The position numbers and the translations under genes are program-made. Positions 42,839 through 53,492 of a stretch of DNA of 64,000 nt are shown here, piece by piece. The stretch is taken from the NCBI RefSeq assembly GCF_029227915.1, contig NC_079877.1, positions 26,871,851 to 26,935,850 of the forward strand. The letters are read 5' to 3'. The notes beneath the pieces were generated by a model. The model saw only the letters and a list, made by a program, of their open reading frames with translations, ran no database searches and was not told the origin of the DNA. Each line of letters opens with the position of its first letter. The stretch's first letter is position 1. The stretch comes from Hydractinia symbiolongicarpus (taxonomy: Eukaryota; Cnidaria; Hydrozoa; Anthoathecata; Hydractiniidae).

Positions 42839-45800
42839 ATGACTTATTATCAAGTTCCATCGTATGCACAAGGGTTTGTGCAAAGCACAGCATTATACCC
42901 AAGACCTGTTGTTTATCCTGCTGGTACTGTAATTGCTCCTCCTGCACCCACTGTTCTGGCAGCTGGTACTACGATCATCCCATCAGGAGGACGAATAATC
43001 ACTCCTGCACCTGTTGTGCAGACTATTCAAACAGTTCCGGGAAATACAGTTTTTGTTCAAAGTAAGATTTTTTATTATTCACTTTATATTTGACAGTTTG
43101 TTTCTTGTTTATCATCCTGTTGCCCATTTTTTATACATTTTATTTTATATTTGTTAACATCAATATATTTACTGAGATAGGTAAAACCCCCAGTCATACA
43201 ACACAATTATAAACTAATCTAAAATATAACAATAGTAAACATAGTAAACTTCTTAAACATTCTCCCCTATTTTAAGAGACATAGAATACTGCAATAACTG
43301 TCTTCTGAACAAAATAAAATGTTTAAAAATAAAAGAATGTAGTTTTGTTTTGTTTTCTTTTTTGATTCGTTCAACAACAAGAATTATTGTCCCTGTCATA
43401 TCATCTCTCAAAGTGATACAACAACTTGCTCATAACGTAATCAATCAAACGTAATCTTCCCATTCGTTAAAATATTTATCAGTCGCTGCAAGGATGCTCC
43501 TTGCTTGGTCATTCCATCTGACAATTGTAATGATGCTGGTACCCACCAAACAGAAACTTTTCTTTCATAGACCATTTGTTGAATAGCTGCTATACCAATT
43601 CTAAGACGTTTTTCTGACACCAGAGTAGTAGCATAAATATTTTCATACAAAGATTTATTATCAATAGAAGCTGTTACAGGAATACAATTCTTATTTGTTC
43701 TCTGTGAAAACAAAATCTGTGACATTAAACAGCCTATGTAGTATGCATTATCAATACCATTAACTAAGGATAAGGCTTCAGCAGCAGTGGTACTCTTAAC
43801 AACCCTCTTGATCTTCTTTGAACAGCAAGAAATTAGGAAACATTTCCCATCCTCTGGGAACAACAATCACTATACTACCACCAGCACTGGAGACGCCATC
43901 TGGTAAGTTTGCATATGACGCATCTGAAAAGACTACCACCTTCCACAATTAATACTTTGGCATAATTGGAAAGATTAAACACACATTGTTGGTGACTTTC
44001 ACTTTCTAACCTTGTTAGCCACCAAAAGATGCTCTACTCTTGCGTTTTTAATGGAAACACTTAATTCCAGCACATCGGAAGCCAAATCTGGGTGAGTTTG
44101 AGTACCTATCCAGTTCAATTATCCTATTGCAGATCTATTTTCATGTAATTCGTCATCATTGAGTTCATCATGATTTCTAGTGGACCATTTGTTGGAAATC
44201 TGTATTTCCTGAATGCATTCAACATACTGCTTTTGATCCATAGTTTTATTTCCACCATCTTGAGAAATGTTTATCCCAATGTATTTAAAGTTGGTCTCTT
44301 CTATCTTACCAACCTTATAGGTTTTAATCAAATGTGACATAACAGATGCATTAAAAATTTTATTTCCTGCAAGTACAAAATAATCTACATGCATTATAAA
44401 GATGCCACAAAGATTGTTATCTGTATCTTTCCAGTAGAAAAGTGCTTTATCTACTTTGGACTGCTCTGCCTTCAGCTTTAATAAGGTCTGATGTACACTC
44501 AAATACCAATTTTTACCAATCGTTTAAGCCATAAACGACTTTAACAAGCTTCCATGTGAATCCATCTGGAACATTTGCTTCTTTGGGTGGTGTAACATAA
44601 ACATCACGATCAATGGTGTAACCATGCAGAAATTCAGATTTTACATCTAATGCCATGCAATTCCAATTCTTGCAGGCTGTCATTCCAAAAAACATACGAA
44701 GAGTGTCTTTAGCTGCAGTTGGTGAGTTACGTTGCAGTTTGTGCTCTTTCTTAAATCCTCTTTCTCCTCAATTTGATCCAGGATTCTCTTACAGTCTTCA
44801 TCATATACTAGTTTTGCATCAACCAACAAACTTGCTAACCGTTTTGCAATGGGATGTCCAAATTGCTTGTGCAATTTTACAACTCTCTTTTCTTTTTCTT
44901 TAAACAACTCATTTATCAATATTGAGTTGGAAACAGACTTCGTCCTCTTTCAAGAGTACGCAATAATAGCCTGATGTTGTACTCTGCAAATCAACTAATG
45001 TACCAAATATTTGAGCAGTGTCATTTACCAGATCTAATTTCATGTCCGCTTTCTCCATAGCGGTTTTAATAAGAAGAAGAGGTATATATCACATTCAACT
45101 CAATTTCACATTCCTTCCCAGCCGTATTACATGGTATTTTAACTTTGCCATTGGATTTTAATCTTACCCACAACCGAATGGAAAAACAGTGTCACTGGGA
45201 GATCGTTGTATTTTACACTTTTGTTCTGTTGTCAGTGAATCCAAATAACACTTAAGTCAATCTTCTTCGGTAACAGTAGCTGAGCAAACACTATCTAGTA
45301 CAGTACAGTTAAGAGCTTCTGACAATAAAACACTTTTATCTTCAATCACTGCGCCCATAAAAAGAACTGCTTTTTCCAACATATCATTTTCATCACTTGT
45401 TTGGAACACTGGCTTGTCAAAGGTTTTATTCCCATGAGGACAAAACCCAGCAAAGTGGATAACTGACTGACAAATGTGACATCTAAGTGGTTCACGCTTT
45501 TTATCATTTCTTTTACGTAATGGTCGTTGATTGTTTCGTTCATAATTATTTCTGTTACCATATCTTAGACGTTCGTTTCGAGGTCTAACTGAATTTCCAT
45601 GAGTTCCAGTAATAAATACAGGTTCAGCTTTAGTAATAGATGGTTCAACTGTTATGCTTTCATTGCTATTAGCGGGTACTGATTGTTCTCCAAAAAACTT
45701 TTTTAATGCACTTTTCATTTCAGGGTTCGAATTAGAAAAGTAAAGTTGGTTCGCAAAAATTTCGGCACTCTGTAACGAAGTAAACGACCATCTAGATGTG

Positions 45801-48800
45801 GCCTGGGAACACCTTAGATCAATTACCACTTTTCTATTGCCGCTTTTCGTTCTTAAACTTTTAAAATGCGATCTAAAAAAGCTTTTCTATCACCGTTTTT
45901 CGTTCTTAAGCTCTTAAAATGCGATTTGAAAAAGCTTTTCTATCACTGTTCTTCATTTTAAAGTTCCTAAAAATGCGATCTAAAACAGCATTTCTATCAC
46001 TGCTTTTCATTCTTAGGTTTTTAAAATGGGATCTAAAAAACCTTTTCTATTGCCGCTTTTTGTTCTTAGGTTTTTAAAATGCAATCTAAAAAAGCATTTC
46101 TATCGCCACTTAAAAATATTCAATTCGCAATTTTATCATTTTCTTCATAAAGTGATTCGCAAAAATGGCATTTCGATTCACAAATTGCGAATTGCAAACT
46201 GCTAATTCGAACCCTGCCTTTGTTTAAACATAGTATTTACTTCTTCATAGTTTACACCAGTAAGTACAAGCTGTCTGTCCAAATGTTTTAAACAAGCTCC
46301 ATCAAGTAATTAATGCTAAAACACTTTCTGGTAATGCTATATCAAATTTCTTTGTTTTATTGTACAACTTTTCAAACTCTATTATATGCGACTCCATAGT
46401 TTCATCAATTTTTCTTTTAAAACAATCAAAGTTTGTGTTCATATACATATCAGTTAATTTACTTTCTTAAACAAGTTGTCCATAAATGCTATCAAAGTGT
46501 CTATTCTATCTTCTTTATTCAAATCAGCAATACTAATCTCACTGAACACTTCATCTCATACTTGTGTTGAATCTTCTTCTGGTAAGGATAAGGCCACTGC
46601 GATGCCTTGCTTCTCCTTCTCTATATCTGTTAATAATGTCCATGCTTTCAATTCATCAACATAACGATTATATGGCTTCTTATCATTAAAGACTGGGGGT
46701 ATCTTGTAATTGTGACTCACCCTCTGCTACCACTGTTAACATCAACATATTTACTGAGATAGATAAAACCCCCAGTCATACAACACAATTATAAACTAAT
46801 CTAAAATATAACAATAGTAAACATAGTAAACGTCTTAAACATTCTCCCCTATTTTAAGAGACATAGAATACTGCAATAACTGTCTTCTGAACAAAATAAA
46901 ATGTTTAAAAATAAAAGAATGTAGTTTTGTTTGTTTAAACAATATTGCCATGTTTACCTTGACAGTTATTTAATTATTGCAGTAGGATGATACATTTTCA
47001 CAGAGATTTTATTATTTTTACAGGAATTTTATTTTCCTGGTAGGTAGTATTTTTGAATTTTGAGGGGATTGTAATTACCAGATTGCAATCATATATTCAT
47101 GACTCGATCTTTCATAACCTTTAATATTTTCATCTTAACAACATCAGACTTTTCCTGGAGATGGCTGATATTGCAGTACTTAAATTTTGAAAAAGGGACA
47201 ATTTTGTGTAAATTGAAAGCAATTTTGTTTGTTTTTAAAATTGCTTTAAGAATTTTTTTTCCAGAAAGTTTAAAAAATCTTAACATTTTACTGTGTCTTG
47301 GAAATTTTATGAAAATCCTTTTTTGCATAATATTTCTATTTTTAGACATTTTAAGTTCCAAATATGCAGATTTTTGTAAATCATATTTTTATTCTGGCAA
47401 TGATGTCGCTAGGCCAAAATAAAAGGATTTGATGTTTTAGCTTACTAAATAGTTCATTAGTATTCTAACTTTAAGGTGTATATTATGGCTTTTCCAATCT
47501 GATCTAGACTAGTTAATTCACAACCCAAATTTTTCAGCAGCATGTCTGTTCTAACTAAGCCAATGTTCTTGTTAAACATCAAATATTGCACTTACGTTAA
47601 TCGTTGATGATGACAGCTATACATTTGATTGCACCATAACAATTGTGGTTGGACTGGTACGCTTCTCAACACGACTTGAATATACGGTAAACACAATATG
47701 AAAGCACAGCGAACAATGTCATAGGGTAATGTCTATATTGTAGGCATGCAACACTAAACACCAAGATTAACACGACGCAGTATCCGGAACACAATATGTA
47801 ACAGAACACGTTTTTTTGTAACTTTATAGCCAGAAGGGGAAACAAAATTTCTCTGGAATGCAACTGCAAAACTTTGACAATTTCTACTTATTGAATCACA
47901 CACATTTCACATATCACAATAAACACCAACACCGAACGTCCACATTTTATTTTTCCTTCACAAAACATTTCTTATGTGGATAACACTTTTTTTTCTTGCT
48001 ATGAATACCTAGCATGCTTCTCGGCTCATCTAAACTCTATCTCTCAAACTGGTGTTACACATCCATTTAACCATCCTTATATCATTCTTTCTAAAAAGTC
48101 AAGATCCTAGCCTATAAAATGTGGTATATGTCTGACAAAAAATCAATTCACAAGACTACAAGGCTACACTTGTCTTCAATGCTTAACCATTACTTAATTT
48201 TGCTGCATTCGTCCGCAACCCTTTCTCTTCTATTCCTATTTTAAGTAGAATTCCAGTAGAATAGAATTTTGCTCTCATTGTTGTGTACCTTCATTGTGAA
48301 TGATCTTAATAACCAGAAACTTCAAAAACGTTGTTATTGTTGGCTTTCATATTTTACTTACATGCAAGTATTGAAAATGGATTATTTTTCTCCTAAAAAA
48401 CTGGGTAAAACTGGGTGTTAGTAGTTGTGCCCATGTTAACGTAAATTTTGTCCTCTTGAAAGATGTACCAATTGTTGTTCTGTTTCATTTTAGATCCAGC
48501 ACCAGCTGTTGTCGTGCATTACCAGGTAAATTCCTGTGGCATTAAAATAGTTATAAGTAGGAGAAGATTGACAAGTAAAATTAGCCCTGGCAATCCACAA
48601 TCCCTATTGGAAGTTACATTGTCAATGCTTGTTAGTTAAGTTAAAATGTCATAAGTTTAAAATGAATGACAATTTTTTTTTCATGTGTTTTAAAAGGAGT
48701 GTGATGAATAGAGCAAAAAATAAATTATTTTGTTTGTACATCTAAATGAATATGAAATTGTCAGTGCAAAGACTCATTCATATTTAAAGTTCTAAAATAT

Positions 48801-51564
48801 TTTGGCAATTGAACATACAAATAAGAAAATTAGTATCAACCAGTGTCTGCATTGCTACTCTGCTACTCTGTTTTTATACGCATGATTTTCGTTGAAAAAT
48901 TTAAGCCTGATTTAGTCATGTAATAGATTTGCACATTTCTATTTGACAGTACATAAACAGTACATAGCTTGGCAATGGCAGACACGATTTTTTTTTTTTG
49001 GGGGGGGGGGGAAGGGTTAGGAGTGAAAAAGGGGTAAGGTGGGAGAAAGGGTTAAGGTGGGAGAGAGGGATTTTACAAGGGTTATTAGAAGCACGATGAC
49101 ATATTAGCCATACTGTCACATAATTTTTTTATAATTTTTTTGTTTTAGAATGGCTCTACAGCATCTAATTTAGCTGTAAGTCAAGTTGATTTTTATTTGT
49201 AGAAAATATTATTACTGCAGTGCTTTTCACCGAAAAATAAAATGTGATAACTGTCTTGTTAATTTTAGCGATCAGTTGGAGGAGCAGTTGCTTCTGCTAT
49301 GCAAAGTGATGTTGTTCAAGAAGCTGCAAAAGGATTTGTTAATGAAATGGATAGACATGCTAAAAGCCCTTTACTTGTAAGTAGTGAAAGTAACCACTCT
49401 GTAATTGAAAATTCTAACAGGTTTCGTAAAAACGAATGGAAAATATGGAAGAAGAGTTCTTTTCTAGGAGTTATAATAAGAAAATACTACACAAACCCAG
49501 GGAAGCTGAGAGAGAAAAATATCATTTTATCACAAGTTTCTCCTTCATTTCAAGGTCTGTGTAGCATTTCATTGTGGACTGTGCTGTATTGCTTATGAAA
49601 AAAAAACAACCCGAAAACCCAGGGGAAAACGGTTTATATTGTTTGTCCGAAAACCCTGATTCAAATATAAAAGCTCCTATTATAGGATTGTTTTATGAGG
49701 GGAAGTGGCATACAGTTACGTTCTAAAGCTGGAGGGAAAATGCTGCGAGTTTTGGCAGATGGAAGTGTTGATTGTAAGGGTGACATTGGAAATGACTATA
49801 ATGGTAATATTTTTCTTGTCAACTAAGTTTTGAAAATAAATATATATGATTTATTTTCAGTACATCTGAATTATTTTAATGCTTTTTAGCAGCAAAAATC
49901 ATCTGTAAAACAGGTTAATAAATTGAGACCCTTATCTACCAAGTAACCTATTTGCACATTTATTGTATATTATTGTATATACTATTCTTTAAAAATTTCC
50001 CAAAATTGTTTATGGTGATTTTTTTTACCTATTTTTGTTATTATGTTTAACTACATTAGCAAAATTTCCCAAAATATGGAATAGTATATTTTTTTAGTGT
50101 TTTCTATAATTTGACCCAGAAACCTAAATTCTCTTAAAATCTCTAAAAATTACAGTGTTAAGTCTGGCTGCCCTGTAAAAATATAAGAAACATTCTTTGA
50201 CCATTCCACAGCTATTTTTTGAATAATGTCACACTATCAAAAATAAACTTAATGTGGCAAGGTCTTTTAACGTTGAGTGCAGAGCTACTTTTAGGATTAA
50301 CATATGATAATGTATAATACTTTTAGCACACTTTTTGGTACTTGAAAGGTATGAGAATAAAGTTGTTCTCCGTAATGGTGAAAATAATGCATATCATTTG
50401 AAAATAACAGATGGTCTACCTTCCACAAGTGTGAGTTATTTTGTTATTTTCTATCTATATTATCTATTATATACCAAAAGTTGTGTTAAAGAACCACAAG
50501 ATGTCTCCATCTTTTTTTCTAGATGACACCAGCATATCTAGTGTTGCATGAGACTTTGGATCACTATGTGACGTTGAGGGATCAACTTTCAGGCCAGTGT
50601 TTTGGTGTTGATGCTAATAATAACATACTGCCATCACAATTTGTCAGTGCATTAGGTGATGAAGCGAAATTTGAAGTCAATCTTGCTGTAAGAATGTTAA
50701 AATTTATTTTTTTGTTATTCAGCAGCTTTCTTTGTTTACATTTTAAGCTATTGATTGAAGTATATTGACAAGTGACTGTATCTGTTGATTTTAGGTTACT
50801 GACATGTCAACATATTTTTTATAAGTAAAGTGTATTTTGAGCCCAACCTCAATCAGTTTTGTCATTGTAGTGTGTGCGATCACACTCGCAAGCCTCCACG
50901 CCTTTAACAGAATTGGGTGTTCTGTTTTTAAATAAAAATCTCACGGCTAGTCTTTTCTTTATTGGAAAGACTGCTCAATATGGTTTTTCATATTTAAACT
51001 CTATTTAGTATTTATAATATGCTTATCCCTGATTTCATTCCTATTCAATCATTTTACCTTTTTTATTTCTTTTCGCATATAATTTACATATTGAGTTTAT
51101 ATTTACATTTTTTGACATGCCAGATTCATTTTGTTTGAAAAAAATTTTTGTTATCTTTTTCATGCATGTTCTGTGCAAAGTTTTGCTTAAAAAATGTTTA
51201 CGTTTTATGAACAAAATTCTGTTTTATGTACCCTCATAACATGCTATGTGTAAATTATTTAGGAACTCCCAACCCCTATATGGTTATAAAAAAGAGGTTT
51301 ATTAAGTTAAGGATTGCATCCACAAATGTTTTGCTCTAGCCCTTCAACTAAGCAATCCACTATTGATGCCATTTGTTTGTAAAAAATCAAAAAAGGTACC
51401 ATTAAATGGTACTATTTAATCAACCCAATCTTAAACTCAATTTTCTTTCAAAAAGTTCAAATTGAATTTAAATTATGATTGTAATCTTAAGTGGTATTGT
51501 AGTAACATTTTCTTTTTGTATTTAGTATAGTCCATATGGCCACACATACGAACCAAGACATTAG
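42839..51564 (+). CDS. Unknown 271-aa protein with possible beta-trefoil domain, 8 exons
   Basis: Exons are 42839-43061, 48494-48525, 49149-49175, 49269-49376, 49686-49803, 50327-50430, 50523-50687 and 51526-51564. They sum to 816 nt with all phases consistent. A 5'UTR intron may end at TTTTTTGTAG (42797-42806). Residues 1-94 are rich in Pro, Val, Ala and Thr with no signal peptide. Residues 95-130 form a polar helix (SAMQSDVVQEAAKGFVNEMD). Residues 131-259 are beta-rich with internally similar segments (GGKMLRVLADGSVDC, AHFLVLERYENKVVLRNG, PAYLVLHETLDHYVTLRD, GQCFGVDANNNILPSQF), a pattern like beta-trefoil proteins such as FGF or fascin repeats. I could not confirm a family. Intron 1 holds a complete Copia element. 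Exon structure is well supported; function is unknown. Confidence 0.8.
43152..43358 (-). repeat. Copia 3' LTR (left)
   Basis: It starts TGTTAACATCAA and matches 46734-46935 with about four differences. The inner border is uncertain by some 20 bases. Confidence 0.8.
43441..44695 (-). pseudogene. Copia reverse transcriptase and RNase H, decayed
   Basis: Minus-strand blocks: 44695-44513 (CMALDVKSEFLHGYTIDRDV, VYGLND) and 44502-44119 (the catalytic block reads HVDYFVLAG where active elements have a V-D-D core, so one aspartate is lost). Then comes 43866-43441, an RNase H-like block (TTAAEALSLVNGIDNAYYIG, VWWVPASLQLSDGMTK). Stops separate the blocks. Confidence 0.75.
44680..45829 (-). pseudogene. 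Copia gag C-terminal part, protease site and gag-pre-integrase remnant
   Basis: The block 45829-45257 has a basic linker, a CCHC zinc knuckle (CHICQSVIHFAGFC) and a protease-like LDSVCSATV in which the usual DSG glycine is Val. Block 44919-44680 (VKLHKQFGHPIAKRLASLL) is the gag-pre-integrase module. The integrase core expected next is deleted, as the frame runs almost directly into reverse transcriptase. Confidence 0.75.
45835..46115 (+). repeat. 53-bp minisatellite array inside Copia gag, about 5 units
   Basis: Units with CTTTTCTATCGCCG.TTTTC, GTTCTTA and TTTAAAATGCGATCTAAAAA match the array at 37400-37830. It splits the gag remnant into an N-terminal (46200-46730) and a C-terminal (45829-45257) part. 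Confidence 0.9.
46200..46717 (-). pseudogene. Copia gag N-terminal part
   Basis: On minus, just inside the 5' LTR, an open stretch reads YNRYVDELKAWTLLTD and GIAVALSLPEEDSTQV before a stop. It resembles the UBN2-type gag of Copia elements. Several further stops follow. Confidence 0.6.
46718..46732 (-). other. Copia primer-binding site for tRNA-iMet
   Basis: The plus strand reads CACCCTCTGCTACCA, one base from the LTR. The 3' end of metazoan initiator-Met tRNA ends CATCCTCTGCTACCA, so 14 of 15 bases agree. Confidence 0.75.
46734..46941 (-). repeat. Copia 5' LTR (right)
   Basis: It starts TGTTAACATCAACATA and ends AAACA, and is followed directly by the ATATT target duplication. Confidence 0.85.
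47466..48240 (-). mobile_element. Strongly degraded RTE-like LINE fragments
   Basis: Words such as CCAATCTGATCTAGACT (47498), GCATGCTTCTCGGCTCATCT (48014) and ACACATCCATTTAACCATCC (48056) match the LINE 3' part at 33630-33960 in the same order. They are separated by unrelated AT-rich DNA. They lie in intron 1 of the unknown 8-exon gene. Confidence 0.5.
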
Positions 51565-53492
51565 TTGGCGTACGAAAAAGAAAAGGCAAAAGGGAGTACT
51601 GAGAGAATGTTTCTTTTGAAATTATTATTACATGTTTAATGATCTTTGAGTCAACAATTCTTAGTTGTTATTGTACATAAATTTAAAAATTGCACTCATA
51701 GTTTTACGTGACATAAATCAGTAAGTTGGTTTGATAAGAATTGATATTGGAGCGTTAGGGTTGATATAGATTTTATTTTAAATGAGCACTGAAATGCTGT
51801 ACAACAACAAAACTATATAACCGCCTCATAAATGGAATTTGTTGGTTGTTATTTTTTGTTATTTTTTTGTATTTCTTTACGTAATCATTTTTCTTTTTTT
51901 TTTTTTTTTTTTTTTTTACATTTTTACATCACACTTTCTTGTGTTGTACATTATTAATGTGTTATACACCTGTGATTAATGTTGTACGTTCCCTTTTAAT
52001 ATTATTTCTCTATTCCTGATGTCTTGTGCTATTTTTTTTTTTTTTTTACTCTCCATATATCTGTTTATGCTACGAAAGAAGTCACATTTTTCATATTGGT
52101 GAGCACATTTTTAGCACATCTTTCAAATTTATTTCAATAATTTAATATAATTAGTCTTCAAATAATTGTAATAATTAGTATATAATTGTAATTTTCTTTT
52201 TGTATATATTATTTTAGTTTTGCTATTTGTTTCATATAAATTTTGAAGAAGAAAGAAAGGGAGAAAAAATCAAATAGAAGAATGCACATTATTTTAACAT
52301 GTTTATAGTTTTTCTTTTAATATTTTTATCTTATTGGCTGCTTGTGTGAAATCAAAACAATTTATCACGATATAACCAGAAATAGTGTTAACCTGGTTAA
52401 TGGCAATTTCCTGCTTCTTTTTAGGGTAGGCGTTTATTGGGCATTTATTTAGGAAAACTAAAAATAGTTGTGTTAATATAAAAAGGGTGTAATTTCAATT
52501 TATTTTTTAGTTTTTTAGCATGGGTTCTATTTTTGGCAGTTAAAGCTGTGTTTTATTTTAAAAGCGTTATGTCTTAAAGAGGTGACGTCGACTATCTATA
52601 TTGCAATGTCTGTTTTCTGTGTGCCAAAAATCGTCGCTGCGAGCAGTGGCAGACGATTTTACATAAATTTCTTCACGAATTAGTGAATAGAATGCATGTA
52701 TTCAAAATTTGAAAAAATTATGATTTGCATGTCAGAAGGATTTAAACTGCTTTAAGACTGAAAAAAAAGTATGTTTGAGTATTTTGTACACAATGAGATT
52801 GAACTGTGATGGTGATTTACCGGTTAAATCAATTACTAAACATTCACTAAGACTCAATTGGTTATATGTTTTTTGTAAAATCCTTTTTTTTTTACCACCT
52901 TGCCTCACCAAGTGACTACAGACAAAATAAAATAAAAGTGGAAACATACATAACCTTGAAACAAAACTATCCATGTGATCACTTCAAGAAAGTTGTAAAT
53001 CAACTTGGTTATTCAGCTTAAACGTGTTGTCTGTATTTTGTATTGATGATAATATCATCCTCAGATAGAAAGCACTTTATTCCTTCTTGCATTAATAGTG
53101 CTAGTATTTCCTATTTCTGGTTTAAGATTTCCGTTATAAATATTCTAACTACCTTTGTTGCTACAGTATATATTACTATTAATTACTGTATTTGGAAACC
53201 CGAACTTTTCAAAGAGAGAGACAGAAGCAAGGAGACTAATTGATTTGAGTCAAGAATATGTAAAAATGAAAAACCATATATTTACCATCAGACTCTTGGT
53301 ACCAAATTTTATCTCAAGTTTATACATACATATACATACGTTAAGCCCCCTTCCTAACTGTTTTTTTACCAAGGGGACTCTCAGGGGGCGTCTGTTCAAG
53401 TATGGTATTATTGTTATAAAAAAATTGTATTAACTCCACGTAAAAATCCAACAACATGGGTTTTTACTACATTTTTTATTCACCTAGTAAAA
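51565..53492. other. Spacer between the 8-exon gene and the PPP1R35-like gene
   Basis: Long T tracts lie near 51893-51917 and 52030-52048. GC-poor repeats with 'gggggcgtctgttcaagtatggta' near 53385 resemble the repeat in the MINDY intron. No gene is supported. The PPP1R35 promoter or a 5'UTR intron (acceptor CACCTAG before the ATG) should lie at the right end. Confidence 0.4.

Larger units (their letters stand above)
43152..46941 (-). mobile_element. Copia LTR retrotransposon inserted in a host intron
   Basis: About 205-bp LTRs (43152-43358 and 46734-46941) enclose minus-strand gag and pol remnants. The flanking ATATT is duplicated exactly (43147-43151 and 46942-46946). A primer-binding site complementary to initiator-Met tRNA lies beside the 5' LTR. 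The LTRs differ at only a few positions, so insertion looks recent. Even so, the coding part has stops, a deleted integrase and a minisatellite in gag, so it was probably mobilised in trans. Confidence 0.88.
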
